DNA from: JAFCUW01 sp049898325
Lineage (GTDB): Bacteria; Pseudomonadota; Gammaproteobacteria; Burkholderiales; Burkholderiaceae_D
Reading direction: 5' to 3'
Length of the DNA stretch: 64,000 nucleotides
Assembly: GCF_049898325.1 (NCBI RefSeq)
Contig: NZ_JAFCXL010000004.1
Location: 206,604 to 270,603, forward strand
In this document: positions 11,106-19,933 of the stretch, in pieces
Numbering within the stretch: the first letter of the stretch is position 1
How the letters are laid out: each line of letters opens with the position of its first letter
The notes under the pieces: generated by a model
The model's database searches: none
The model's input: only the letters and a program-made list of their open reading frames with translations
What the model was told of the DNA's origin: nothing
Translations under genes and position numbers: made by a program

Positions 11106-14100
11106 TCATGCTCCTTGAGGGCGGTGGCGCCCGGTGGTGTCGCTGGCCAGGTGTTCGTACTGGCGGTATTTGTCGGTCACGGCGCGCTGGGCGGCCGCCA
11201 TCAGGGTGGCGGCGGCGCCCGGGTCGCGCCGCGCCAGCGCGGTGTAGCGCAGCTCGTTGCCGGCATAGGCGGCGAACGGCAGCGAGGGCCGTGGCGAGTC
11301 GAGGCGGAAGGGATTGCGGCCGGCCGCTCCCATGGGCGGACTGAAACGCAGCAGGGGCCAATAGCCGCAGGCGACGGCCAGGTCCTGCTGGTGCATGCCC
11401 TGGCGCATATCGATGCCGTGGGCGATGCAGTGGCTGTAGGCGAGGATGATCGACGGGCCGGAATAGGCCTCGGCCTCGCGAAACGCCTGCAAGGTCTGCT
11501 GCGCGTTGGCGCCCAGCGCCACCTGCGCCACGTACACGTTGCCGTACGCCATCATCTGCAGGGCCAGGTCCTTGCGCGCCGTGCGCTTGCCGGCGCTGGC
11601 AAACTTGGCCACCGCGCCCAGCGGGGTCGCCTTCGAGGCCTGGCCGCCCGTGTTCGAATACACCTCGGTGTCGAGCACCAGCACATTGACGTCGCGCCCG
11701 CTGGCGAGCACGTGGTCGAGTCCACCGGAGTCGATGTCATAGGCCCAGCCGTCGCCGCCGACCAGCCAGATACTGCGCCGCACCAGGTGGTCGACCACGG
11801 AGAGCAGGTCGCGTGCGGCGTCGAGGTCGAGGGCGGCGAGCGCCGTTTTCAGCTGCGCCACCCGGTCGCGCTGGGCACGGATGGCCGATTCCTCGGTCTG
11901 GTCGGCCGCCAGGATGGCCTGCGCCAGCGGCGCGCCCACCGCTGGCGCCAGCGCCGCGAGCAGGGAACGGGCCAGCGCCAGTTGCTGGTCGGCGGCCAGG
12001 CGAAAGCCCAGGCCGAATTCGGCATTGTCCTCGAACAGGGAATTGGACCAGGCCGGGCCGCGCCCCTCGCTGTTTTTCGACCACGGCGTGACGGGCAGAT
12101 TGCCGCCGTAGATCGACGAGCAGCCGGTGGCGTTGGCGATCATGGCGCGGTCGCCGAACAATTGCGACAGCAGCTTGAGGTAGGGCGTCTCGCCGCAGCC
12201 GGCGCAGGCGCCGGAAAATTCGAAGGTCGGCTCGAGAAACTGCACGCCGCTGATGCTGGCAAAATTGACCCGTGCCCGGTCGTTCACGGGCAGGCCCTCG
12301 AAAAAACCGATGGCCAGCCGCTCGGCCGCCAGCAGCGGCGCCTTCTCGTGCAGATTGAGCGCCTTCAGGTCGGGCACCAGCACGCTGTCGGCGGGGCAGG
12401 CTTCGATGCACAGGCCGCAGCCGGTGCAGTCTTCCACGTACAGCTGCAAGGTGAAATGGGTGTGCGGAAAGCCGCGCGCGTTGACGGGCGCCGACTTGAA
12501 GGCGGGCGGGGCGCCGCCCAGCCGGTCCTCGTGGTAGTAGCGCGAGCGGATCACGCTGTGCGGGCACACCACGCTGCACTGGCCGCACTGGATGCACAGG
12601 CCCGGCTCCCAGACGGGCACGAAGTCGGAGATATTGCGCTTTTCGAACATGCTGGTGGCGCTGGGATAGCTGCCGTCGACGGGCATCGCGCTCACCGGCA
12701 GCAGGTCGCCGCGGCCTTCGAGGGCGATGGCGATGAACTTGCGCACGAACGGCGGCGCGCTGGCCGGCACCACGGCCGTCATGGCCAGTTCGCCGCTGAC
12801 GGCGTCCGGCACCGCCACCGCGTGCAGGCGCGCCAGTGCGCCGTCGACGGCGGCGAAATTGGCTTGCACCACGGCCGTGCCCTTGCTGGCGTAGCTGTGC
12901 GCAATCGAGGCCTTGATGCGTTCGATCGCCTGTTCGCGCGGCAGCACACCGCACAGGGCAAAAAAGCAGGTCTGCAAGATGGTGTTGGTCAGGCCCGCCA
13001 GCCCCGCTTCGCGGGCGGCGCTGGAGGCGTCGATCACGTGCAGGCGCAATTGCTTGTCGAGGATCTGCCGCTGCACGGGGCGCGGCAAGTGCATCCACAC
13101 GTCCTGCGGCCCGTAGACGGTATTGAGCAGGAAGATGGCGCCGGGGGCGGCGATCGACAGCAGGTCCTGGCGCAGCAGGAAGTGAAACTGGTGGCAGGCG
13201 ACGAAGTCGGCGCGCTCGACCAGGTAGGGCGCGTGGATGGGCGCCGCGCCGAAGCGCAGGTGCGAGACCGTGCGCGCGCCCGACTTGTGCGAATCGTAGA
13301 CAAAATACGCCTGGGCGTTGCGGCCGGCGTCCTCGCCGAGGATTTTTGCGCTGTTCTTGTTGGCGCCCACGGTGCCGTCCGCGCCCAGGCCGTAGAACAC
13401 GGCGTCGACCTGGTCGCCCACGCGGGCGAGGTGGAACGTTGGGTCCCACGCCAGGCTGCTGTGCGAGACGTCGTCGTCGATGCCGATGGTGTAGCTGTTC
13501 TTCGGCTGCGCCGCCCTGAGTTCATCGAACACGGCCCTGGCCATGGCGGGACTGAAGTTCTTCGAGCCCAGGCCGTAGCGCCCGCCCGTCACGCGCGGCA
13601 TCGCCGTGCGTGCGCCGTTGGCCACCGCCTGCGCCAGCGCGGCGAGCACGTCGAGGTAGAGCGGCTCGCCCGCCGCGCCCGGCTCCTTGGCCTGCTCGAG
13701 CACCGTCAGGCGCGTGCACGAGGCGGGCAGGGCGGCGACCAGGTGGGCCGCCGAAAATGGCCGGAACAGGCGCACCTGCAGCACCCCCACCGCTTCGCCG
13801 GCACTGTTGAGTAGTGCCGCGACGGCGCGGGCGGTTTCCGCCCCCGAGCCCATCAGCACGATCACGCGGGTGGCGTCGGCCGCGCCGCTGTAGTCGAACA
13901 AATGGTACTGGCGCCCCGTCAGGGTGGCGAAGCGGTCCATCGCGTCCTGCACGATGGCCGGCAGCGCCTGGTAGTACGGGTTCACGCTCTCGCGCGCCTG
14001 GAAAAACGTGTCGGGATTGTGCGCGGTGCCGCGGATGAAGGGCGCCTCGGGGCTCAGTGCGCGGGCGCGGTGGGCGCGCACCAGGGTGTCGTCGATCATG

Positions 14101-14675
14101 GCGCGAATGATCTCGTCGGCCACCAGGTCGATGGTATTGAGTTCGTGCGAGGTGCGAAAGCCGTCGAAGAAATGCAGGAATGGCACGCGGCCGCGCAGGG
14201 TGGCCGCCTGGGCGATCAGGGCGCTGTCATGCGCCTCCTGCACCGAGGCCGAGGACAGCATGGCAAAGCCGCTGCCGCGCACCGCCATCACATCCGTGTG
14301 GTCGCCAAAGATCGACAGCGCCTGGGTGGCGACGGCGCGGGCGGCGACGTGAAAGACGGTACAGCTCAGTTCGCCGGCGATCTTGAACATATTCGGCAGC
14401 ATCAGCAGCAGGCCCTGCGAGGAGGTGAAGGTGGTGGTCATGGCGCCGCCCTGCAAGGCGCCATGGACGGCGCCGGCGGCGCCCCCTTCGCTCTGCATTT
14501 CCTGGATCACGGGGACGTTGCCCCAGATATTGGTGTGCCCGTCCGCCGCCCATTCGTCGGCCAGTTCGGCCATGGTGGACGAGGGGGTGATCGGGTAGAT
14601 CGCGCACACTTCGTTGACGCGGTAGGCGATGTGGGCGACGGCGCCATTGCCGTCGAGGGTGATGCGACCGCTCAT
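11106..14675 (-). CDS. nifJ: Pyruvate:ferredoxin (flavodoxin) oxidoreductase
   Basis: A single-chain 1189-residue PFOR, which oxidises pyruvate with CoA to acetyl-CoA, CO2 and reduced ferredoxin or flavodoxin. The N-terminal domain has AIYPITPSSTMAELADEWA. A two-cluster ferredoxin domain follows around residue 690-770 with CIQCGQCSVVCP and CTGCGLCIEACP. The thiamine diphosphate domain contains CAGCGETPYLKLL and the TPP/Mg segment GDGWAYDIDSGGLDHVLASG. Length is normal for the fused enzyme. Its ATG overlaps the TGA of the GltD-like gene (ATGA). PFOR is usually linked to anaerobic or microaerobic growth; in a presumably aerobic betaproteobacterium this points to a low-oxygen or redox-stress module. 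Confidence 0.95.
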   Translation of the reverse strand: MSGRITLDGNGAVAHIAYRVNEVCAIYPITPSSTMAELADEWAADGHTNIWGNVPVIQEMQSEGGAAGAVHGALQGGAMTTTFTSSQGLLLMLPNMFKIAGELSCTVFHVAARAVATQALSIFGDHTDVMAVRGSGFAMLSSASVQEAHDSALIAQAATLRGRVPFLHFFDGFRTSHELNTIDLVADEIIRAMIDDTLVRAHRARALSPEAPFIRGTAHNPDTFFQARESVNPYYQALPAIVQDAMDRFATLTGRQYHLFDYSGAADATRVIVLMGSGAETARAVAALLNSAGEAVGVLQVRLFRPFSAAHLVAALPASCTRLTVLEQAKEPGAAGEPLYLDVLAALAQAVANGARTAMPRVTGGRYGLGSKNFSPAMARAVFDELRAAQPKNSYTIGIDDDVSHSSLAWDPTFHLARVGDQVDAVFYGLGADGTVGANKNSAKILGEDAGRNAQAYFVYDSHKSGARTVSHLRFGAAPIHAPYLVERADFVACHQFHFLLRQDLLSIAAPGAIFLLNTVYGPQDVWMHLPRPVQRQILDKQLRLHVIDASSAAREAGLAGLTNTILQTCFFALCGVLPREQAIERIKASIAHSYASKGTAVVQANFAAVDGALARLHAVAVPDAVSGELAMTAVVPASAPPFVRKFIAIALEGRGDLLPVSAMPVDGSYPSATSMFEKRNISDFVPVWEPGLCIQCGQCSVVCPHSVIRSRYYHEDRLGGAPPAFKSAPVNARGFPHTHFTLQLYVEDCTGCGLCIEACPADSVLVPDLKALNLHEKAPLLAAERLAIGFFEGLPVNDRARVNFASISGVQFLEPTFEFSGACAGCGETPYLKLLSQLFGDRAMIANATGCSSIYGGNLPVTPWSKNSEGRGPAWSNSLFEDNAEFGLGFRLAADQQLALARSLLAALAPAVGAPLAQAILAADQTEESAIRAQRDRVAQLKTALAALDLDAARDLLSVVDHLVRRSIWLVGGDGWAYDIDSGGLDHVLASGRDVNVLVLDTEVYSNTGGQASKATPLGAVAKFASAGKRTARKDLALQMMAYGNVYVAQVALGANAQQTLQAFREAEAYSGPSIILAYSHCIAHGIDMRQGMHQQDLAVACGYWPLLRFSPPMGAAGRNPFRLDSPRPSLPFAAYAGNELRYTALARRDPGAAATLMAAAQRAVTDKYRQYEHLASDTTGRHRPQGA

Positions 14676-16318
14676 GCCGCCACCTGCGTGGCGGCTGTTT
14701 CGGCGATCATCTGCATCGCGTGGCACGGACACTGATCGACGCACACGGCGCAGCCGGTACAGGCCGACAGCAGCACCTCGTAGCCGAGACCGGGGCCGCG
14801 CTTGACGATGGCCTGCTCGGGGCAGGCGGCGTAGCAGTTGTCGCATTCGAAGCAGTTCCCGCACGAGAAACAGCGCTGGGCCTCGCGGCGGGCGGCGGAT
14901 TCGTCGAGCCCGCTGGTGACTTCGTCGAAGCCGCCCACGCGGGCCGCCGGCGCCAGTTCGGCCTGCTGCGCGCGCGCGCCATCGGCGTAGATCGGCAGGT
15001 GCAGCATGGCGAAGGTGGCGAGCGCGAGGTCCACCTCGGGCAGCACGGCGCGGCCATCGAGCCAGGCGTCGATGTGGGCGGCGGCGCGGCGGCCGTGGCC
15101 GGTGGCGTTGGTCACACTGTGCTGGCCCGGCACCAGGTCGCCGCCGGCGAACACCCCGGGCGCGCCCGTCATCAGGGTGGCGTCGACCGCCACCGCGCCA
15201 CCGGGCAGGAAGACGATGCCGTCGAGCGCGTGCAGAAAGCCGCTGTCGGCCTGCTGGCCCAGCGCCAGCACGACGGCGTCGGCGGCCAGCGTTTCGAACT
15301 GGCCCGTCGGCTGCGGCGTGCCGTCGGCGTCGAGCGCCATCAACTCGAGCTGCAGTGCGCCCGGCCCGACCTGGCGGATGCTGCTGAGCCACTTGATGGT
15401 CACCCCTTCGTCCTGCGCTTCCTGCGCCTCGAAGGCGTGCGCTTCCATGTGCGCGCGGTCGCTGATGAAGACGATCACGGCTTCCTCGGCGCCCAGCCGG
15501 CGCGCGGTGCGGGCCGCGTCCATCGCCGTGTTACCGGCGCCCACCACGGCGACGCGCCGGCCCAGCTTGACGGCGCTGCCGTCGGCGGCCGCGTGCAGCA
15601 GTTTTACCGCCGTCAGCATGCGCCCGGCGTCGCGGCCGGGGATCTCGATGCGCTTGCCCAGCTGGGCGCCGATGGCGAGGAAGACGGCGTCGAACTGGCC
15701 GTCGCGGCGCGCCGCGGCCACGTCGGTGACGGCGCAGTCCAGCGTCAAGGTGACGCCCAGCGCGACGATGCGGGCGATTTCGCGCGCGAGGACGACGCGC
15801 GGCAGGCGGTAGGCGGGAATACCGTAGTGCAGCATGCCGCCCGCCGCGGCCGACCCCTCGCGGATCTCGACGGCGTGGCCGCGCCGGCGCAGGTGCCAGG
15901 CGGCCGACAGGCCGGCCGGGCCCGCGCCGATCACCAGCACCCGCTTGCCCGTCGCCGGCGGCACGGCGATGGTCCAGCCCTGTTCGAGCGCCATGTCGCC
16001 CAGCAGGCGCTCGACGGCGTGGATGCTGACGGCGCTGTCAAGCGCGCCCCGGTTGCAGGCGCTCTCGCACGGGTGATAACAGACCCGCCCGTGCACGCCG
16101 GGCAGGGGATTGGCCTCGACCAGCTTGTGCCAGGCCCGTTCGAACTTGCCTGCCCGGGCCAGCGCCAGCCAGGCCTGGATGTCTTCGCCGGCCGGACAGG
16201 CTTGCTGGCACGGCGCCGTCAGATTGGCGTACAGGGGCCGCGCGCTGCGGCGCGGGCCGGCGCCGGCGTGGCGCAAGGGGTCGAGGCGGGCGGTGAGGTC
16301 GTGAAATGGGGCGGGCAT
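14672..16318 (-). CDS. GltD-like NAD(P)-dependent flavoprotein with C-terminal ferredoxin domain
   Basis: A 548-residue protein of the glutamate-synthase small-subunit family. The N-terminus carries cysteine motifs for Fe-S clusters (CQQACPAGEDIQAWL, CYHPCESACNRG), then an FAD site (VIGAGPAGLSAAW, about 130-145), an NAD(P) site (VVGAGNTAMDAARTARRLG, about 260) and the GDL..G flavin segment. The C-terminus adds two [4Fe-4S] motifs (CFECDNCYAACP, CTGCAVCVDQCP). Next to nifJ it most likely passes electrons between NAD(P)H and ferredoxin, rather than making glutamate, since no gltB is present. It starts 27 bases after the MFS stop and overlaps nifJ by four bases. Confidence 0.85.
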   Translation of the reverse strand: MPAPFHDLTARLDPLRHAGAGPRRSARPLYANLTAPCQQACPAGEDIQAWLALARAGKFERAWHKLVEANPLPGVHGRVCYHPCESACNRGALDSAVSIHAVERLLGDMALEQGWTIAVPPATGKRVLVIGAGPAGLSAAWHLRRRGHAVEIREGSAAAGGMLHYGIPAYRLPRVVLAREIARIVALGVTLTLDCAVTDVAAARRDGQFDAVFLAIGAQLGKRIEIPGRDAGRMLTAVKLLHAAADGSAVKLGRRVAVVGAGNTAMDAARTARRLGAEEAVIVFISDRAHMEAHAFEAQEAQDEGVTIKWLSSIRQVGPGALQLELMALDADGTPQPTGQFETLAADAVVLALGQQADSGFLHALDGIVFLPGGAVAVDATLMTGAPGVFAGGDLVPGQHSVTNATGHGRRAAAHIDAWLDGRAVLPEVDLALATFAMLHLPIYADGARAQQAELAPAARVGGFDEVTSGLDESAARREAQRCFSCGNCFECDNCYAACPEQAIVKRGPGLGYEVLLSACTGCAVCVDQCPCHAMQMIAETAATQVAA

Positions 16319-16344
16319 GGGTCGCTTTCGGTGAACAATCAGGA

Positions 16345-17634
16345 TCAGGCGGGGACGGCGGCGGCGGCAGCAGGGAGGCGCACAGCGCTCCCGGTTTCCT
16401 TGAGAAACAGCGCCAGCACGATGGCCAGCGCAATGCCGGCCAGGCCCCACCCGCCCCAGTGGCGGAAGTCCTGCAGGTCGAGGGCGGCGCCGGCGGCGTC
16501 GTGCCCGAGCACCCAGCCGGCCACCGGCGCGGCCACGGCGCTGAGGGAAAACACCAGGAAGTTCATGGCGCCGGTGGCGCTGCCCTTGATGCCGTCGGGA
16601 TTGACTTCCTTGATGATGGAATACGGGATCATGGCCGCGCCCGAGGCGAAGCCGAACAGCAGGCCGCCCAGGTAGGCCGGCATGAGCCCGACCGGCAGGA
16701 ACAGGATGGCCGCCGCCAGCGCCAGCATCGCCACGGCGCTGGCAATGAGCACCGGCTTGCGGCGCCCCAGGCGATCGGCCAGGTAGCCCAGCAGGGGCGC
16801 GCCCACCACCCAGCCCAGCGGCACCATGGCGGCGCGGTTGACGGCGTCGGCGTGGGTGGCGCCATAACCGTCCTGCAGCATCGCCACGCCCCAGATCATG
16901 TCGCCGATGGTGGTGGGCAGAAACAGCAGGCCCGCGCAGAAGCCGCACAGATACGACTGTGGATTCGACAGTACGATCTTGTAGGGCGCGAACATCTGCC
17001 CCAGCGTGCCGCGGCTGGCCGCTGCCTGCGCCGGTTCGGCCGGGGTGGCCAGCAGCGTGACCACGGCCAGCACGGCGGTGACGGCGCCGGCGGCCAGCCA
17101 GAAGTGCGGCCAGCTGATGGCGCCATGAATGAGCGGCGAGACGATGAACTGGCCACCGGCGCCGCCCAGCATGCCGAACATCTGGGTGGCGCCGACGGTG
17201 GTGGCGAGCAGCCGCGCGGGAAAGCCGCGCGTGGCCAGGTAGACGGCGCCGACGAAAGCGAAGGCGGCGCCGGCGCCCTGCAGCAGGCGGCCGGCCTGGG
17301 CGGCGCCCACGCTGCCCACGCCAAACAGGGCGGCGCCGATGGCCAGCAAAGCGATGCCAGCGGGGATCGACAGCCTGGCGCCGTAGCGGTCGAGCGCCGC
17401 GCCGGCGATGATGGAGAAGCCGGCGTAGGTGTAATAGTAGAGGCCGAGCAGTGAGCTCAAGCCCAGCGCGCCAAGCGCCCAGGCGCTGCGCAATTCGGGC
17501 AGCATGACGCCGGGCGCGGAGCGCAGCGCATACTGCAAGAAATAGAAGACCGCGCACAGCAGCCAGGCGCAGATGAACAAGGGATGGAAGCCATCGGCGC
17601 GGGCGCTTGGGCTGGGTGCGGCGCGCGATGGCAT
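16345..17634 (-). CDS. MFS transporter
   Basis: A 429-residue major facilitator with about 12 hydrophobic helices and the loop 8-9 motif ADRLGRRKP. Helix text such as FYFLQYALRSAPGVMLPEL and the later MIPYSIIKEVNPDGIKG resembles organic-acid or oxalate/formate-antiporter-like carriers. It is the first gene of the unit leading to the GltD-like gene and nifJ, so a carboxylate (pyruvate-like) substrate is a reasonable guess but is not shown by the sequence. The 122-bp gap upstream holds a 14-bp palindrome at 17722-17735 that is shared with three neighbouring genes. Confidence 0.82.
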   Translation of the reverse strand: MPSRAAPSPSARADGFHPLFICAWLLCAVFYFLQYALRSAPGVMLPELRSAWALGALGLSSLLGLYYYTYAGFSIIAGAALDRYGARLSIPAGIALLAIGAALFGVGSVGAAQAGRLLQGAGAAFAFVGAVYLATRGFPARLLATTVGATQMFGMLGGAGGQFIVSPLIHGAISWPHFWLAAGAVTAVLAVVTLLATPAEPAQAAASRGTLGQMFAPYKIVLSNPQSYLCGFCAGLLFLPTTIGDMIWGVAMLQDGYGATHADAVNRAAMVPLGWVVGAPLLGYLADRLGRRKPVLIASAVAMLALAAAILFLPVGLMPAYLGGLLFGFASGAAMIPYSIIKEVNPDGIKGSATGAMNFLVFSLSAVAAPVAGWVLGHDAAGAALDLQDFRHWGGWGLAGIALAIVLALFLKETGSAVRLPAAAAAVPA

Positions 17635-17721
17635 GCTCGTTCTCCTGTGGCAGCGCCGCTGCGCGGGTGCGCGGCAGGCGCTGTCGATGCCCCACAGTAG
17701 CGGGGCGGCGCGAGAACATCT

Positions 17722-17735
17722 GTGTGTCTGCGCGC
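17722..17735. promoter_or_regulatory. Crp/Fnr-type operator candidate upstream of the MFS-PFOR unit
   Basis: GTGTGT-CT-GCGCGC, one of four copies of GTGTGY-NN-GCRCNC in this region. It lies 88-101 bp before the MFS start. The flanks match the copy at 18466 closely (CATC before, TTT after). The two 6-bp halves are inverted, as expected for a dimeric regulator. Confidence 0.6.
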
Positions 17736-17756
17736 TTTGGCCCCCTGGCGCCGTGC

Positions 17757-18407
17757 TCAGGCCAGGCGCAGGTGGTCGATGACCTCGTGCACGCCGGGCG
17801 AGCTCCAGGCCGCATGGCAGGCCAGATTGTGTTCGGTCCAGTTCGCCACCAGCCCCGTCAGCGTCACGGTATCGCCGTTCACGCTGACGGCGATGCGGCT
17901 GGCGTCCTGGTGCGCGCGGCGCTTGAGCGAGGCTTCGATCTGGTCCTGGACGACGAGCGCGCTGACGTGCGGCTGGACCACGATCTGGTCGCTCACGCCC
18001 GTCACCCCCATCAGGTAGCGCACCGCCTGCACGGCGGCATGGCGCTGGTAGGCCCAGGCGAGCTTGCCGCTCAGGGTCACGTAACCGCCTTCCACCGTCA
18101 CCTGCACCGCATGGTCAGGCACGGCGGTGGACCAGAGCAGGGTGTTTTCGACGGTGCGCGCGATGTCGACATCGTCGCGCCGGCTCGAGCCGGCCAGCCG
18201 CACCTCGAGGGCGACGGTGAGCGCGCGCACGCCGCTGACCTGGCGGGCGGCGTTCTCGGCATCCCATTTTTCGGCGAAGCTGGCCACCTCGCCGCTGAGG
18301 GTGACGATGCCCTCGTGGACTTGCACGCCGATGGCGGTGGCGTCGATGGCGGGGTCCCAGGCCAGTTCGGCCAGCACGTCCTGCTGTAGTGTGATATCGG
18401 TTTTCAT
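17757..18407 (-). CDS. Protein with three BON domains (OsmY-like)
   Basis: A 216-residue protein built from three BON domains of about 65-70 residues, each with the pattern ...VQVHEGIVTLSGEVAS, ...VEGGYVTLSGKLAW, ...VNGDTVTLTGLVAN. BON domains are thought to bind phospholipid or other ligands and occur in stress-induced OsmY-type proteins. No signal peptide is visible (it starts MKTDITLQQDVLAELAWD), so it should be cytoplasmic. It lies between the first Crp/Fnr gene and the MFS gene on the same strand. Its own upstream gap contains the 14-bp palindrome at 18466-18479. Confidence 0.85.
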   Translation of the reverse strand: MKTDITLQQDVLAELAWDPAIDATAIGVQVHEGIVTLSGEVASFAEKWDAENAARQVSGVRALTVALEVRLAGSSRRDDVDIARTVENTLLWSTAVPDHAVQVTVEGGYVTLSGKLAWAYQRHAAVQAVRYLMGVTGVSDQIVVQPHVSALVVQDQIEASLKRRAHQDASRIAVSVNGDTVTLTGLVANWTEHNLACHAAWSSPGVHEVIDHLRLA

Positions 18408-18465
18408 GGCGCTCTTTCGTGTCGTGGAGAGAGCTTGAGCCTGCCCTGTCGGGCGCGCGCCATCA

Positions 18466-18479
18466 GTGTGTTAGCGCGC
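18466..18479. promoter_or_regulatory. Crp/Fnr-type operator candidate upstream of the BON gene
   Basis: GTGTGT-TA-GCGCGC, 59-72 bp before the BON start codon. Together with its flanks it is almost the same as the site at 17722-17735. Confidence 0.6.
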
Positions 18480-18516
18480 TTTCAGGGCGCAGTCGGGCCG
18501 CTGTCCGGCGCGCGCC

Positions 18517-19374
18517 TCAGACGAAGGTCAGCAGCGACTGACCCGCGTCGCCGTCGGCGCCCGCGCCGTCGGCACGGGGCAGGCGGCGCTCCGGTTCGGC
18601 GAAGTGGAAAGGGGGTAAGGCGCCGCTGGGGCGCCAGACGATGCCCAGCCCCGGCGTGGCCGTGGCCAGGTCCGGCAACAGCCGCGCGGTGGCATGGCGC
18701 ACCACGTCATAGCATTCGCATACGTGCTCGGCCAGGCCGGCGCGGCTGAGCACCGTCACGTGGCCGCGGCGCCAGCGGATGATGCCCAGTTCCTGCAGCC
18801 AGCGGGCGGCGTCGGTGACGCCCTCGCGGCGCACGCCGATGATGGCGCCGATTTCCTCCTGCGTCGCCGCCAGCTCGTTCAACGAGGAGCGGTCCAGCAT
18901 TTGCAGCAGGTAGCGGCACAGGCGCTGCTTGGTGCTGTGGTGGCTGTTGCAGGCGGCCAGTTGCGAAATCTGCGTCAGGCGCGCCTCGGTATAGCGCAAC
19001 AGCAGGCGCAGCAAGGGGCCGCCCCGATAGAACTCCTCCATCAGGCGCGCCGCCGCCAGCCGGTAGGCGTAGCCGCCCGTCTGCACCACGGCCCGGCCGG
19101 CCGAGCGGCCGCCACCCATCAATAGCGACACCCCCAGCATGCCCTCGTTGCCGATGCGGGTAATCTCGGAGGTGCCGCCGTCCTCGAGCAGATAGTCGAG
19201 CGAGACGGTGGCGGTGATGGGGAAGTACACGGACGCCATCTTGCCGTCGGCCTGGTAGAGCACATCGCCGCGGTCGAGCGCGATCAGCTCGAAGTGGGCC
19301 GACAGGCGCTGGTAGGCGCTGCTGTCGCATTCGGCCAGCAGGCGGTTTTTACGGGGATGAAGTATGGTCAGCAT
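18517..19374 (-). CDS. Crp/Fnr-family transcription regulator (first copy)
   Basis: A 285-residue regulator. The N-terminal cyclic-nucleotide-binding-like beta-roll includes LDRGDVLYQADGKMASVYFP and IGNEGMLGVSLLMGG. A dimerisation helix follows, then a winged helix with TQEEIGAIIGVRREGVTDAA, where the recognition helix reads VRREGVT. No cysteine cluster for a Fnr-type Fe-S site is present at the N-terminus, and the sensed signal is unknown. The Pro/Ala-rich tail after residue 235 is extra. ATG at 19374 gives MLTILHPRKN; the longer open frame adds nothing conserved. A perfect GTGTGC-TG-GCACAC palindrome lies 74-87 bp upstream, suggesting autoregulation. The second copy at 23255-24016 is a clear paralogue. 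Confidence 0.87.
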   Translation of the reverse strand: MLTILHPRKNRLLAECDSSAYQRLSAHFELIALDRGDVLYQADGKMASVYFPITATVSLDYLLEDGGTSEITRIGNEGMLGVSLLMGGGRSAGRAVVQTGGYAYRLAAARLMEEFYRGGPLLRLLLRYTEARLTQISQLAACNSHHSTKQRLCRYLLQMLDRSSLNELAATQEEIGAIIGVRREGVTDAARWLQELGIIRWRRGHVTVLSRAGLAEHVCECYDVVRHATARLLPDLATATPGLGIVWRPSGALPPFHFAEPERRLPRADGAGADGDAGQSLLTFV

Positions 19375-19447
19375 GGAAACGGGTCCTTGGTTAAGCGAAC
19401 GGGGCATGCGCAAGCCTGCACCATGCGCCATTACCCTGGACAAGTCA

Positions 19448-19461
19448 GTGTGCTGGCACAC
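19448..19461. promoter_or_regulatory. Perfect palindromic operator candidate upstream of the first Crp/Fnr gene
   Basis: GTGTGC-TG-GCACAC is a perfect 6+2+6 inverted repeat, 74-87 bp before the regulator start, and the most symmetric of the four related sites. It supports reading the motif as a dimer-binding site. Confidence 0.65.
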
Positions 19462-19551
19462 ATTATTGTGCTTCTGACAACTAAATAAAATGGCGGGCAC
19501 GTGCGCCGCCGTGGTCTGTCGGCTAGCGCTTTGAAAGAAGAAGACACCAGC

Positions 19552-19862
19552 ATGGATGCAGCACTGCACACCGCCCGCCTGATATCGAGGCCGCCCGCCG
19601 CTGGCGACCTCGAGCGCTTTTTTGCCATTCACAGCGATCCGGCGACCCATCTGTTCAATCCGGCGGGGCCGATGCGCAGCGTGGCGACGGCGGCGGCGAC
19701 CCTCGCGGCCTGGTGCGGCCCCGGCACGGCGCCCCGATCCGGGTGCTCGAGAAGATCTGCATGGCGCGCGATGGCCGGCTCGACGACACCCCGGGTCAGC
19801 CGCCCAGCCTGGTCTACGCCATGACGCATTCCCGCTTTCGCGCGCTCGCCGGGGGCGGCTGA
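19552..19862 (+). pseudogene. GNAT acetyltransferase remnant with its middle deleted
   Basis: From ATG 19552 the frame reads a typical GNAT start (HTARLISRPPAAGDLERF, then HSDPATHLFNPAGPM) up to about residue 55. After position 19720 a different frame carries a typical GNAT end (IRVLEKICMARDGRLDDTPG, then QPPSLVYAMTH) to the TGA at 19860-19862. The central acetyl-CoA-binding part, about 80 codons in this family, is missing and the two halves are out of frame. The intact relatives I know are about 170 residues. I read it as an internal deletion. Confidence 0.72.
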
Positions 19863-19914
19863 CCGCCGTGCACGGACGCGGCCAGGCGTCGCGCGTGCGC
19901 GCGCATGGGCACGC

Positions 19915-19920
19915 TACAAT
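19915..19920 (+). promoter_or_regulatory. Possible -10 box for the TonB receptor gene
   Basis: TACAAT lies just upstream of the receptor start codons in an otherwise GC-rich stretch. No good -35 box is visible 16-18 bp upstream. If used, transcription would start near 19927, which excludes an ATG at 19919 and favours 19934 or 19952 as the start codon. Confidence 0.35.
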
Positions 19921-19933
19921 GCGCCACCCATCC

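Noticed and set aside
11103..13814. 903-codon open frame on the plus strand
   Set aside because: It is antisense to nifJ, which has intact cofactor motifs; the predicted protein is low-complexity.
19448..19471. TGGCAC...TGC considered as a sigma-54 promoter
   Set aside because: The GG to GC distance is 15 rather than 12 bases and the strand does not suit the regulator gene.
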